Source: Streptomyces filipinensis (lineage in GTDB: Bacteria > Actinomycetota > Actinomycetes > Streptomycetales > Streptomycetaceae). From it: DNA of 64,000 nucleotides. A model generated the notes under the pieces. The model worked only from the letters and a program-made list of their open reading frames with translations, searched no databases and was not told the origin of the DNA. The stretch covers positions 248,001-312,000 of the forward strand of contig NZ_BMTD01000004.1 of the NCBI RefSeq assembly GCF_014649495.1. Reading direction: 5' to 3'. The position numbers were made by a program, and so were the translations under genes. How positions within the stretch are numbered: the stretch's first letter is position 1; each line of letters opens with the position of its first letter. Below, piece after piece: positions 33,670-43,824 of this stretch.

Positions 33670-34665
33670 ATGACGACGATCGGCCGGCCGGTGTTCGCGC
33701 CGGGACCGGACAGCCCCTGGGAGCGGGTGCACGAGGAACTCGTCCGCACCGGCAGTGTCGTGGTGCACGGCAGGATGCCCGACTGGCAGCCGGACCCCGG
33801 CGCGGCGGACCTGCGCCTGCTCCTCGGCCGGGACTGGGCCCGGTACGAGAAGCTCACCCGGCCCGGCATGCGGCAGCGCTTCCTCGCCTCCCGGCTGTTT
33901 CTGCGGCACACCGCCGCGGCGGCCGTGCAGACGCTGCCGCACCTGGTCGACGTGGCCTATCTGCCGGGCGGGCGCCCCTATGTGCGCGGCCTGGACCAGA
34001 TCGACATCAGCCTCAGCCACACCGACGAGACGATGGTCGTCGGCGTCACCCGCCGGGGCCGGATCGGCGTCGACGTGGAGCGCGCCGACCGCCGGCTCGC
34101 GCACACCGGTTCCGAGGCGCAGGCCTGCACCCCGTTCGAGAAACGGCACCTCGACCGGGGCACGGAGAGCGTCCGCAACGACACGATGGTGCGGCTGTGG
34201 ACGCTGAAGGAGGCGTACAGCAAGGCGCTCGGCCAGGGCCTGCGGTTCCGTTTCACCGAGTTCGGCTTCGCCCTGCTCGGGGCCTCCGGCGCCCGGCTGG
34301 TCCGCCCCGACGGCTCGGCCACGGACGACGGCGGCTGGACGTTCGGGACCTTCGCCGTCGGCGGCAGCCATGTGGTCAGCGTGGCGGTGTTCGACGACGG
34401 GTTCGGGGAGCTGTCGGACGTCTCGGTGGGGACGACGCTGCACGAGGGGCTGCTGGACGCGCTGTACGGGGTGACCGGCGGGGTGCCCGGCCCGGCCGGC
34501 TCAGGGGATCCAGCCGGCGTCCTCGGCGATGCGTATGGCGTCGACGCGGTTGCGGGCGCCGAGCTTGCCGACGATCGAGGTGAGGTAGTTACGGACGGTG
34601 CCCTTGGTGAGGTACAGGCAGCCGGCGATCTCGGCGGCATCGGCTCCGCGGGCCGCCAGCCGTAG
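33670..34665 (+). CDS. Sfp-type 4'-phosphopantetheinyl transferase
   Basis: A 331-residue PPTase of the Sfp/Gsp type. ISLSHTD, RIGVDVERADRR (metal-binding Asp/Glu) and WTLKEAYSKALGQGLRF are diagnostic. It should convert the apo-ACPs of the cluster (32406 and 45113) to holo form. Start ATG 33670 lies 4 bp past the preceding stop. The last 55 residues (after GVPGPAGSG) have no family counterpart and are read antisense through the 3' end of the response-regulator gene, so the reading frame has probably lost an earlier stop. Confidence 0.92.
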   Translation: MTTIGRPVFAPGPDSPWERVHEELVRTGSVVVHGRMPDWQPDPGAADLRLLLGRDWARYEKLTRPGMRQRFLASRLFLRHTAAAAVQTLPHLVDVAYLPGGRPYVRGLDQIDISLSHTDETMVVGVTRRGRIGVDVERADRRLAHTGSEAQACTPFEKRHLDRGTESVRNDTMVRLWTLKEAYSKALGQGLRFRFTEFGFALLGASGARLVRPDGSATDDGGWTFGTFAVGGSHVVSVAVFDDGFGELSDVSVGTTLHEGLLDALYGVTGGVPGPAGSGDPAGVLGDAYGVDAVAGAELADDRGEVVTDGALGEVQAAGDLGGIGSAGRQP

Positions 34666-35115
34666 CACTTCCATCTCCCGGCGGGACAGCGGGTTGTCCG
34701 GGTAGTCCCAGGCGGTCAGGGCCAGTTGGGGGTCGACGACCCGTCCGCCCATCGCCACGGAGCGCACCGCGCAGGCCAGCTGGTCCGGAGGGGAGTCCTT
34801 CAGGAGGAAGCCGGAGACATGAGCCGACATGGCACGGCGCAGGGTGCCGGGCTTGCCCAGGCTGGTGAGGATGAGGGAGCGGCAACTGGGGAGCTGTTCA
34901 TGCAGGTCGGCGGCGGCCGTCAGGCCGTCCATGCCCGGCAGGTCGACATCGATCACCGCCACGTCGGGCCGTACCCGGAGCGCGGTGCTGACGATCGTGT
35001 CGCCCCGGTCCACGGTGGCGATGACCCTGAGATCCGGCTCAAGTTGCAGCAGTGCGACCAGCGCGCCGCGGATCATGTGCACGTCCTCGGCGAGCAGGAC
35101 GGTGATGGATGGCAC
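34501..35115 (-). CDS. NarL/LuxR-family response regulator
   Basis: A 204-residue two-component regulator. The receiver has Asp56 (VAVIDVDLPGMDG) as phosphoacceptor, with conserved acidic AEDVHM and Lys in FLLKDSPPDQ. The C-terminal LuxR helix-turn-helix is LSRREMEVLRLAARGADAAEIAGCLYLTKGTVRNYLTSIVGKLG. It pairs with the histidine kinase immediately upstream on the same strand (45 bp gap). Its 3' end is overlapped for 165 bp by the convergent PPTase gene. Likely targets are the adjacent YcaO/precursor genes or the PKS cluster. Confidence 0.95.
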   Translation of the reverse strand: MPSITVLLAEDVHMIRGALVALLQLEPDLRVIATVDRGDTIVSTALRVRPDVAVIDVDLPGMDGLTAAADLHEQLPSCRSLILTSLGKPGTLRRAMSAHVSGFLLKDSPPDQLACAVRSVAMGGRVVDPQLALTAWDYPDNPLSRREMEVLRLAARGADAAEIAGCLYLTKGTVRNYLTSIVGKLGARNRVDAIRIAEDAGWIP

Positions 35116-35160
35116 CTGTTACCTCCCCCAGGCAGCGGTGTCTTGTCTGATCGGCCCTGT

Positions 35161-36399
35161 TCAGGCTTCGGATCTCTCCGGGTCCGGCGCGTCGCCGCCC
35201 GTGCCCGCGCGGGCCTCGCCCTTGCGCGGCTGGAGCGGGGCCCGGGCCACGAGGCGGAACAGGCCTTCCTCGTCGACGCCGGCTGTCAGTTCCCCGCCGA
35301 TGTCGGTGAGCCTCGTCCGCAGATTGCCCAGACCGCTCCCGCCACCGGAACGCGTGTCGGGCTCCCCCCCGTTCGCCACACCGTCGTTCACCAACGTGAG
35401 CAAAACCGTTTCCGTCCCGCTGGTGGCCTTGATGGTACATATCTCGGCCTTGCTGTGCCTGAGGATGTTGGTGACTCCTTCCCTCAGCGCGGTCGCGAGA
35501 ACCGTGTCGACCACAGGATGCAGCCGTTCGACCCGCACGTCGACCTCCGTGCGCACCTCGGCCGACATCAGCACCTGCGCCGCCGACTCCGCCTCGTCGC
35601 GCAGCGACATGTCCCGGTAGCCGCGCGAGACGAGCCGTACGTCGGCCAGGGCCTGGCGCGCGACGAACAGCAGGGACGTGGTCTCGTCCGACGCCAGTTC
35701 CGGCCGGGTGGCGATCAGCCGGCTGACCAGCTCGCCCTTGAGCGTGATCGTGGACAGGCTGTATCCGAGCAGGTCGTGCAGGTCCCGGGCGAAGCGCAGC
35801 CGTTCCTGGGTGACGGCCATGCGGGCCAACTGTTCACGGGTGTCGTGCAGTTGGCGTACGAGGTCGGTGAGGCGGGTCAGACCGTAGATGACCAGCCCGC
35901 CGAGGAGGATGGAGAGGCCGACGTACGTCCCGTAGAGCGCGCCCAGCGAGATGGTCGGATACACGGGCGAGCCGACGAGGACGAGCCCGAACAGCGGCCA
36001 GGCGACGCGGTTCGGAAGGGTGAGCAGGATCGTCGCCGCGAGCGGTCCCTGCATGCTGCCCCAGTTGAGGCCGAACCACACGACCGGCAGGTAGGTCAGG
36101 ACGGCTTGGGCCGCCAGGGTGACCAGGCGCCGCCGCAGCGGCCAGGCGCGTGCCGAGGGTGAGGTGAGGGTGAACTGCAGGCCGAACTCGACCAGCACGA
36201 CGCCGATGCAGATGACGAACTTGGCGGTGCCCGACGTGTCGTACGTCAGCACGTTGAGGATGACGATGGCGCAGTAGCAGCACAGGACGACGATCATGAT
36301 CGCGCGGGCGAGGCGGGGAGCCAGTGCCGGATGGACCGAGGTGTGGGGGGAACCCTCGGCATCCGCGGGACTTTCCGTTCGCCGGAAAGCGTCCGGCAT
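35161..36399 (-). CDS. Sensor histidine kinase (NarX/DesK-like, HisKA_3)
   Basis: A 412-residue membrane sensor: five or six hydrophobic segments between residues about 30 and 170 without a large extracellular domain, then a coiled stretch, the phosphoacceptor His in RFARDLHDLLGYSLSTI, and an ATPase domain with LREGVTNILRHSKA and GSGLGNLRTRL. The input signal is unknown; intramembrane sensing of envelope stress or a peptide is usual for this layout. ATG 36399 is preceded by GAGGAGG. The YcaO gene upstream ends 88 bp before this start, so the kinase and regulator may belong to the same minus-strand transcript as the RiPP genes. Confidence 0.93.
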   Translation of the reverse strand: MPDAFRRTESPADAEGSPHTSVHPALAPRLARAIMIVVLCCYCAIVILNVLTYDTSGTAKFVICIGVVLVEFGLQFTLTSPSARAWPLRRRLVTLAAQAVLTYLPVVWFGLNWGSMQGPLAATILLTLPNRVAWPLFGLVLVGSPVYPTISLGALYGTYVGLSILLGGLVIYGLTRLTDLVRQLHDTREQLARMAVTQERLRFARDLHDLLGYSLSTITLKGELVSRLIATRPELASDETTSLLFVARQALADVRLVSRGYRDMSLRDEAESAAQVLMSAEVRTEVDVRVERLHPVVDTVLATALREGVTNILRHSKAEICTIKATSGTETVLLTLVNDGVANGGEPDTRSGGGSGLGNLRTRLTDIGGELTAGVDEEGLFRLVARAPLQPRKGEARAGTGGDAPDPERSEA

Positions 36400-36486
36400 T
36401 CGTGACCTCCTCGCCCGGGGACATGGCGCAAGGCATGGTATGGGCACGACTGAACGGCGGCCAGTGATGGCTGCAATTAGCCTGTT

Positions 36487-38763
36487 TCACACGAACAAGG
36501 CGATGGGGTTCAGGTCGTCATAACGCGTCGCGCGCGCGATGCGACCGAGTGTCACAGGAATGTCGTAGAGGCGGCCGGGCGCGAACCTCGCCCAGAAATG
36601 ACGCATCCCGGGGATGATCACCTTCACCACGGGAAGTCGCACGTCAGGCCGAGTCTGGTCGAGGACCAGCAGTTCCATGCCCCGTTCCCGCACCAGACGC
36701 TCGGCCACGCTCAGGTCGTCGAGCAGGTCCTCCCGTGGTTCGCACCCGTAACTTGCGGGGGTGCGTGGTGACTCGGCCGGGTCGGGTACGAGATATGGCT
36801 GATTCCGGGTAGTCGCCCCGGTCCACCAGGAGGCCAGCTCCGGGTGTACGGATCCGAACGCGGCGCCCACTTCCGCTTCCACCTCCGGTGGCGGGAGCAA
36901 CTGCGCCATCTCGGTCACCGCGCGGCGCAGCGCCGTACGCGGGTCGAAATGCGCGCCGAACCCGAAGCAAATACGCGGGGACAGCGCGCCCTTGCGGCAG
37001 GAGACCGCGGCCATGACGGGGATGCCGAAGTCCGTGGTCAGGTCGAGCACCCACATTTCGCGTCCCAACCGCCGGTAGGCGGTGCGCACCTGGGTGAGCC
37101 ACGGCTCGTCGAAGGCGTCCAGGTCCACGCCGGGCTGCCGGGTGCGGTTGTACCACCACAGGCCCGCCGCGTCGCGCTCGACCACTTCGAGGAAACCCTG
37201 CAGTGCCGCGTCCTCCAGACTGCTGCCGGCCGCGTTGCCGTTGGAGTCCGCCCCGATCGGCGACGGCCGGCGGCCGGGCCCGGAACCGAAGTAGAGCATC
37301 GACGTGGGCAGCAGACGGTGGGTCCCCGCGGTCACCGACCACACCGGTGTCCATTCCGTCGGGGCGTGGGGGTCGAAGGCCGGCGGCACGTACTGGGCCG
37401 CGGCGGCCGAGCGGTTCCAGCGCTCCCGCTGGGCGAACTGCCGGTCCGCGTAGAGCTGGCAGGCGTTGGGGTGCAGCGCGCTGTCGCCGAGCCCCGCGAG
37501 GGTGTCGACGACGACCGGCTCGTCCCCCTGGCGGGTCGCGCTGTAGCGCTCGACCGCCTCGCACAGCGCGCCGACCTCGGCCTCCAGCGGTGTGGTCCCC
37601 TTGCCGCCGCTGTGACTGCGCAGCCCGTGCCGCAGTCCCGCGAGCGAGTCGGCGTGCAGCGCGGGATTGCGCCCGGAGAGATAGCGGTTGAGGCCGGGCG
37701 GCGTGCCCGGGGCCGACCGCAGCTCCGGTACGACGCCGGTCAGCGGGTCGACGAGGTGGCGGTAGCGGCTCAGGACCGTTTCGGCGGACAGGGCCCGGTG
37801 ACCGCCGCCGGCCGTGGCCGACTTCAGCCGGGAGACGAAGGACACCGGGCGTCGTACGCTCGCCGCCACCAGGCCGGGATCGCCGCACTCGGGGCACTGG
37901 GGGCGCCGGGCCACCGCGTGGTGGCGCGTGCGCAGCGTGCGGGTGTCCAGCGTGCACAGGGCGGCCTGCTCCGCGTAGCGCATCCCGGCGACCCACTTCA
38001 TCGTCTCCAGGACGGCGCTCTGCAGCCCCAGCGCGCGGACGGACGCCAGACAGGCCCGCGGAAGCGGCACCGGGCCGGGCAGTCCGAGCACCCGCTGCAC
38101 CGGCCCCTGAGTGGCGCGATGCCCGCGCAACCGGTGTGCGAGGCACGACCAGCAGGCTCCGTCGGGGACGCCGAACACCGGACCCACCCAGGCCTCGACA
38201 CCGCACGGCTTGGCCAGCAGCCAGGGCCGGCCCGCGGCCCGGTGCCGCGCGTCCACGCCGGCCAGCATCGGGTCCAGGTAGTCCTCGCACACGACCAGCG
38301 TGAAGGCGGCGGACCGCTCGTCGGCGGCCAGCGTCAGACCGGAGGCGAGGCACTCCTCGCGGATCGGGCCGGCGTCCGCCCGGCCGAGCACCAGGACCTC
38401 CACCGGCGTGCCGCTCAGCGCCGCCTGGGCGCCCGAGCCGCTCAGACCGGCCAGTTCCCAGTACGCCTCCGCCGCCGCATCCGCCGACGGAGCGCGATAG
38501 CCGATGAACTGCGCCTGGGCGAGCGCGGCGATCGTCCGGCCCGCCGCCCCGACGTCCATCACGGTCGCGGCCTCCTGGAGAACGGCCTCCAGGGTCCGGG
38601 TCCCGTCGAGCAGCGGGGCGACGGCCTCGACGTGCGGGCCGTGCAGGGCGGTCGTGCCGCGCTCCGACAACAGGTACACAGCCTCACCGCCGACGACCTC
38701 GACGCGCAGGTGGGGCTTGAACCCCACCTGCGGTGCCGTGACGGGTACGGGAGATCTGCTCAT
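36487..38763 (-). CDS. Fused TOMM cyclodehydratase (E1-like/RRE plus YcaO)
   Basis: A 758-residue RiPP azoline synthase. Residues 15-90 form a peptide-recognition winged domain; about 100-300 the E1-like ocin-ThiF region with zinc Cys pairs CWSC (204-207) and CPEC (290-293). From about 340 the YcaO domain follows: SGGKG at 385-389, CEAVERYS at 401-408, SNGNAAGSSLEDAALQGFLEVVERDAAG, and the C-terminus LNPIALFV rather than a PxPxP tail. Such enzymes use ATP to cyclise Cys/Ser/Thr of a precursor peptide to azolines. ATG 38763 overlaps the stop of the precursor gene, fixing the pair. No azoline dehydrogenase is visible in the window. Confidence 0.93.
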   Translation of the reverse strand: MSRSPVPVTAPQVGFKPHLRVEVVGGEAVYLLSERGTTALHGPHVEAVAPLLDGTRTLEAVLQEAATVMDVGAAGRTIAALAQAQFIGYRAPSADAAAEAYWELAGLSGSGAQAALSGTPVEVLVLGRADAGPIREECLASGLTLAADERSAAFTLVVCEDYLDPMLAGVDARHRAAGRPWLLAKPCGVEAWVGPVFGVPDGACWSCLAHRLRGHRATQGPVQRVLGLPGPVPLPRACLASVRALGLQSAVLETMKWVAGMRYAEQAALCTLDTRTLRTRHHAVARRPQCPECGDPGLVAASVRRPVSFVSRLKSATAGGGHRALSAETVLSRYRHLVDPLTGVVPELRSAPGTPPGLNRYLSGRNPALHADSLAGLRHGLRSHSGGKGTTPLEAEVGALCEAVERYSATRQGDEPVVVDTLAGLGDSALHPNACQLYADRQFAQRERWNRSAAAAQYVPPAFDPHAPTEWTPVWSVTAGTHRLLPTSMLYFGSGPGRRPSPIGADSNGNAAGSSLEDAALQGFLEVVERDAAGLWWYNRTRQPGVDLDAFDEPWLTQVRTAYRRLGREMWVLDLTTDFGIPVMAAVSCRKGALSPRICFGFGAHFDPRTALRRAVTEMAQLLPPPEVEAEVGAAFGSVHPELASWWTGATTRNQPYLVPDPAESPRTPASYGCEPREDLLDDLSVAERLVRERGMELLVLDQTRPDVRLPVVKVIIPGMRHFWARFAPGRLYDIPVTLGRIARATRYDDLNPIALFV

Positions 38764-39074
38764 GCGGCCGGCACGACGACGTCGTACGGCGCGTCCTGCG
38801 TGCAACCGCCGCCGGGGCCGCCGCAGAAGTACGCGAGGCCGGTGTTCTCGTCGTCGAGGTCCTCGATCACCAGCGTGTCCTGGCCGGCTCCCACCAGATA
38901 CACCGGCTCCGCCGCCGCGAGTCCGAACTCCGCGAGCACGGACACCGGATCGGTGAGGTAGCGCTCGGTCAGTTCCGGTTCGAGGCCGGCGCGGGCCGTG
39001 AGGAGCGCGATGTCGAGGTGCTGCGGGGGCGTTGCCGCCGGGCGGGCCGGCGCGGGGATGATCAACGTGCTCAT
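38760..39074 (-). CDS. Candidate RiPP precursor peptide with NHLP-like leader
   Basis: A 104-residue peptide. The acidic, helical region TARAGLEPELTERYLTDPVSVL followed by AEFGLAAAEPVYLV resembles the nitrile-hydratase-like leader family (DPxxxLxEFGL). The tail after the acidic stretch EDLDDEN is Gly/Cys-rich, FCGGPGGGC (83-91) then TQDAPYDVVVPAA, giving Cys84, Cys91 and Thr92 as cyclisable residues. It is co-translated with the cyclodehydratase (ATGA overlap), as expected of enzyme and substrate. ATG 39074 has GGAGGG upstream; ATG-like starts up to 39092 are possible. Cleavage site, modifications and product are unknown; a scaffold role cannot be excluded. Confidence 0.82.
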   Translation of the reverse strand: MSTLIIPAPARPAATPPQHLDIALLTARAGLEPELTERYLTDPVSVLAEFGLAAAEPVYLVGAGQDTLVIEDLDDENTGLAYFCGGPGGGCTQDAPYDVVVPAA

Positions 39075-39172
39075 GGAACCCTCCAGAGTCATGAGTGTTG
39101 AGAAGCGCTGCGAATCGGGAATCCGTTCGGCTGTCCCGCGACTCGAATTCTGGGGGGCGTGGTTTCAAGCCG

Positions 39173-39238
39173 CACAGTGCGGGCGTCACCATCGCGCTAT
39201 GACATTTTCATAGGCCTCTTCATGACCCGCGCACTGTG
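39173..39238. promoter_or_regulatory. Inverted repeat in the precursor/SARP divergent promoter region
   Basis: CACAGTGCG (39173-39181) and its reverse complement CGCACTGTG (39230-39238) flank an AT-rich stretch; the left copy is itself inside a 13-bp palindrome, CCGCACAGTGCGG. The 292-bp gap must contain promoters for both directions. A bound regulator could coordinate the RiPP and PKS halves. Confidence 0.55.
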
Positions 39239-39366
39239 GCTCGAACCCGGCTGCTGCGAAGCTTTTGCCTTGCTCGGGAGGCGGCGACCGCCGGTCCCTC
39301 GGCCGACGGCACCGCCCGCGTAAGACGGGGGCGGGCACCGCCCGCGCGAGACGGGAGAGTGATCAC

Positions 39367-40179
39367 ATGGACATCAAGGTACTGGGTCGGCTCACGGCGG
39401 AACTCAACGGGGTGTCGGTGGTGCCGAGTGCCGCCAAGCCGCGGCAGATTCTCGCCCTGCTCGCCCTGCAGACCGGACGCGTCGTCACCGTGCCGACGCT
39501 GATGGAGGAGATCTGGGGCGAGGACATACCCCGCAGTGCCGCCACCACCCTGCAGACCTACATCCTCCAGCTCAGGCGCAAGATATCCGCCGCCCTGGAG
39601 GGCGACGAGAGCAGGCAGCCCAAGGACATCCTGGTCACCCAGCACGGCGGTTACCTCCTGGAGGTGCAGCCGGGGCAGATCGACGTCCAGGAGTTCGAGC
39701 AGCTGTGTGCCTCCGGCCGGGACGCCCACGAGGCGACCGACTACCGGACCTCGGCGGAGCTGCTGCGCAGAGCACTGGACCTGTGGCAGGGGCCGGCCCT
39801 CGTGGACGTGCCCGTCGGCAGCGTCCTGGAACTGGAGGCGCTGCGGCTCGAAGAGGACCGCATGGCGGCGCTGGAGCTGCGCATCGAGGCCGATCTGCGC
39901 CTCGGGAGGCACGCCGAGATCGTGCCCGAACTGCGGGTGCTGGTGGCCAAGCACCCCATGCACGAGAACTTCTGCGCGCATCTGATGACCGCGCTGCACC
40001 GCTCCAACAAGGCCTGGCGCGCCCTGGAGGCCTATCAGCGGCTGCGTGGCTCGCTCGTCGAGGAGCTCGGTCTCGAACCGTCGCCCGGACTGCAGCGGCT
40101 GCACCAGTCGATCCTCTCGGCGGACCCTTCCCTGGACGCCGAGCTGCTCCACCAGGTCCCCACCTCGGCGGCGGGCTGA
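39367..40179 (+). CDS. SARP-family transcriptional activator
   Basis: A 270-residue Streptomyces antibiotic regulatory protein of the ActII-ORF4/DnrI size. An OmpR-like winged helix at residues 1-95 (AAKPRQILALLALQTGRVV, LMEEIWGEDIPRSAATTLQTYI, VTQHGGYLLEV) is followed by the bacterial transcriptional activation domain to the end (LDLWQGPALVDV, EDRMAALELRIEADL, LVEELGLEPSPGLQRLHQ). It should bind the TCGAGnn/TTGAGnn 11-bp direct repeats seen at 10207, 26592 and 40674 and switch on the PKS genes. ATG 39367 follows GGGAG. It diverges from the RiPP precursor gene. Confidence 0.95.
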   Translation: MDIKVLGRLTAELNGVSVVPSAAKPRQILALLALQTGRVVTVPTLMEEIWGEDIPRSAATTLQTYILQLRRKISAALEGDESRQPKDILVTQHGGYLLEVQPGQIDVQEFEQLCASGRDAHEATDYRTSAELLRRALDLWQGPALVDVPVGSVLELEALRLEEDRMAALELRIEADLRLGRHAEIVPELRVLVAKHPMHENFCAHLMTALHRSNKAWRALEAYQRLRGSLVEELGLEPSPGLQRLHQSILSADPSLDAELLHQVPTSAAG

Positions 40180-40673
40180 CCCGCACGGCCGACCGAGTCT
40201 GCGCCTCCAGTGGACGGCGCCCGGGTCGATCGCCTGCTCCACGAGGCCGACCGGGTGTCCCGCCCCTGCCCGTGGCCGGCCGCGCACGCCCCCGCCCGGG
40301 CCCACGGCCCCGGCGCGCCAACGCCCCGCGGTGTGACCGCGCCTCCGCGCCCACACCCCACCGCACAGCGGAAGGCAGCCGTTTCCGGCCCGGCGCCCTT
40401 CTCAGCAGTAACGCTCCGCCATCACGGCCGAGTTGGCCGCCGCCCACGCCGACGCCCCGCCGCGCGGCCGAAGCCGACCGCTCCGCCTCCACACCGGCCG
40501 AGCCCGCCTTCCCGCCCCGGCCGCCCGGCGAGCCGGTCGCTGCGCCCCCAGCCAGCGCCGACAGCACCATGGATCCGGCGGTGCCGTAGTTCCTTGAGGG
40601 GCGCGGGGAACTGCGCGATCGGCCCACGACGGCCCGCAGGCACGCACGACCGGTCCGGCACCGGCGACGGGGT
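40180..40673. other. Non-coding stretch downstream of the SARP gene
   Basis: About 490 bp without a convincing gene. Open frames here have the composition of GC-rich shadow frames and no recognisable domain. The only structured element is the dispersed repeat at 40594-40650. Confidence 0.6.
40594..40650 (+). repeat. Dispersed Streptomyces GC-rich repeat, copy 4
   Basis: GAGGGGCGCGGGGAACTGCG followed by CCCACGACGG. Same orientation as the other three copies; it lies just upstream of the SARP-type promoter of the carboxylase gene. Confidence 0.8.
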
Positions 40674-40711
40674 TCGAGGCGGGTTCGAGGTGGCGGGCCT
40701 ACGTTCGGCCG

Positions 40712-40712
<1 letters not shown>
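40674..40712 (+). promoter_or_regulatory. SARP-dependent, probably leaderless promoter of the carboxylase gene
   Basis: TCGAGGC (40674-40680) and TCGAGGT (40685-40691) repeat with an 11-bp period; eight bases later TACGTT (40700-40705) serves as -10. The ATG at 40712 is only six bases beyond it, so transcription should start at or next to the start codon. This explains the missing ribosome site. Confidence 0.78.
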
Positions 40713-42301
<1,589 letters not shown>

Positions 42302-42555
42302 CCTGGGCGAACACGGCGTCCACGCGGACACGAGCGGCCGTCGAGCACCTGCCCGTTCCATGGGATGCACCGGATACGGCGGCGCGTCACGAGCGGGCGG
42401 CCGTCCGGGCCGGCCGGCCGGGGCGAGACCGCATCCATGGCAGCCCCGGCCGCCGCGACACCGCAGTGCTCCGGACGAAGGGATCGACAGTGGCCCGCAC
42501 AGTTCCATCCGGCAGGGAGTGCGCGAAGCACCCCGCCCCGTCGAAGGCGAGGTAG

Positions 42556-43824
42556 ATGATGCGTCGAGTTGCCATCACCGGACTGGGCGTCGTGGCCCCT
42601 GGCGGGATCGGCGTCAAGGAGTACTGGGATCTGCTCACCGCAGGCCGTACCGCCACCCGCACCATCTCCTTCTACGACCCCTCCCAGTTCCGCTCCCGGG
42701 TCGCCGCCGAGTGCGACTTCGACCCGCTGGCCGCCGGCCTCTCCCAGCAGGAGACCCGCCGGCTGGACCGGGCCGCGCAGTTCGCGGTCGTCTCCACCCG
42801 TGAGGCGCTCGCCGACAGCGGCCTCGACACCTCCGCCCTCGACCCGGGCCGGATCGGCACCTCGCTCGGCAGCGCGGTCGGCTGCACCACCAGCCTGGAA
42901 CGCGAGTACGCGGTGGTCAGCGACGGCGGCCGGGAGTGGCTCGTCGACCACACCTACGCGATTCCCCAGCTCTACCGGCACTTCGTGCCCAGCTCCATGG
43001 CCGCCGAGGTGGGCCAGGCGGCCGGCGCCGAGGGACCCGCGGCCGTGGTCTCCACCGGCTGCACCTCGGGCCTGGACTCGCTCGGCCACGCGGTGGAACT
43101 GATCCGCGAGGGCACCTGCGACGTCATGATCGCCGGCGCGACCGAGGCTCCGATCTCCCCGATCACCTCCGCCTGCTTCGACGCGATCCTCGCCACCACC
43201 CCGCGCAACGACACCCCCGAGAGCGCCTGCCGCCCCTTCGACCGGACCCGCAGCGGCCTGGTCCTCGGGGAGGGCGCGGCCGTCCTGGTCCTGGAGGAGC
43301 TGGAGAGCGCCCGGGCCCGGGGAGCGCACGTCTACGCCGAGATCGCGGGCTTCGCCCAGCGCTGCAACGCGTACCACATGACCGGCCTCAAGCCGGACGG
43401 CCGCGAGATGTCCGAGGCCATCGACGCCGCCCTCGCCGAGGCCCGGATCGACCCGTCCGCGATCGACTACATCAACGCGCACGGTTCCGGCACCAAGATG
43501 AACGACCGCCACGAGACGGGCGCGTTCAAGCGCAGCCTGGGCGAGCACGCCTACCGGACCGCGATCAGCTCCATCAAGTCGATGATCGGGCACTCGCTCG
43601 GCGCGATCGGCTCCCTGGAGATCGCCGCCTGTGCCCTCGCCATGGAGCACGGTGTGCTGCCGCCCACCGCGAACCTGCACGAGCCGGACCCCGACCTCGA
43701 CCTCGACTACATCCCGTTGACCGCCCGTGAGAAGCAGACGGACGTCGTCCTCAGCGTGGGCAGCGGCTTCGGCGGCTTCCAGAGCGCGATGGTCCTCGCG
43801 CGACCGGAAAGGAGCATCGCATGA
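42556..43824 (+). CDS. Type II PKS ketosynthase alpha (KS-alpha)
   Basis: A 422-residue beta-ketoacyl synthase, the condensing subunit of the minimal PKS. Cys169 in STGCTSGLD is the acyl-thioester nucleophile, NAHGSGT and [11 protein letters not shown] supply the two His. It builds the poly-beta-ketone chain as a heterodimer with the CLF, whose gene overlaps by ATGA. Two in-frame ATGs (42556, 42559) are possible starts. The gene order KS-alpha, CLF, ACP is canonical for Streptomyces aromatic PKSs. About 250 bp upstream hold no clear gene and probably its leader. Confidence 0.97.
   Translation: MMRRVAITGLGVVAPGGIGVKEYWDLLTAGRTATRTISFYDPSQFRSRVAAECDFDPLAAGLSQQETRRLDRAAQFAVVSTREALADSGLDTSALDPGRIGTSLGSAVGCTTSLEREYAVVSDGGREWLVDHTYAIPQLYRHFVPSSMAAEVGQAAGAEGPAAVVSTGCTSGLDSLGHAVELIREGTCDVMIAGATEAPISPITSACFDAILATTPRNDTPESACRPFDRTRSGLVLGEGAAVLVLEELESARARGAHVYAEIAGFAQRCNAYHMTGLKPDGREMSEAIDAALAEARIDPSAIDYINAHGSGTKMNDRHETGAFKRSLGEHAYRTAISSIKSMIGHSLGAIGSLEIAACALAMEHGVLPPTANLHEPDPDLDLDYIPLTAREKQTDVVLSVGSGFGGFQSAMVLARPERSIA

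Noticed and set aside
36487..39074. A thiopeptide or lanthipeptide cluster
   Set aside because: No dehydratase, pyridine synthase or LanC-like gene is present and the core region has too few Ser/Thr/Cys; only the YcaO cyclodehydratase supports azoline chemistry.
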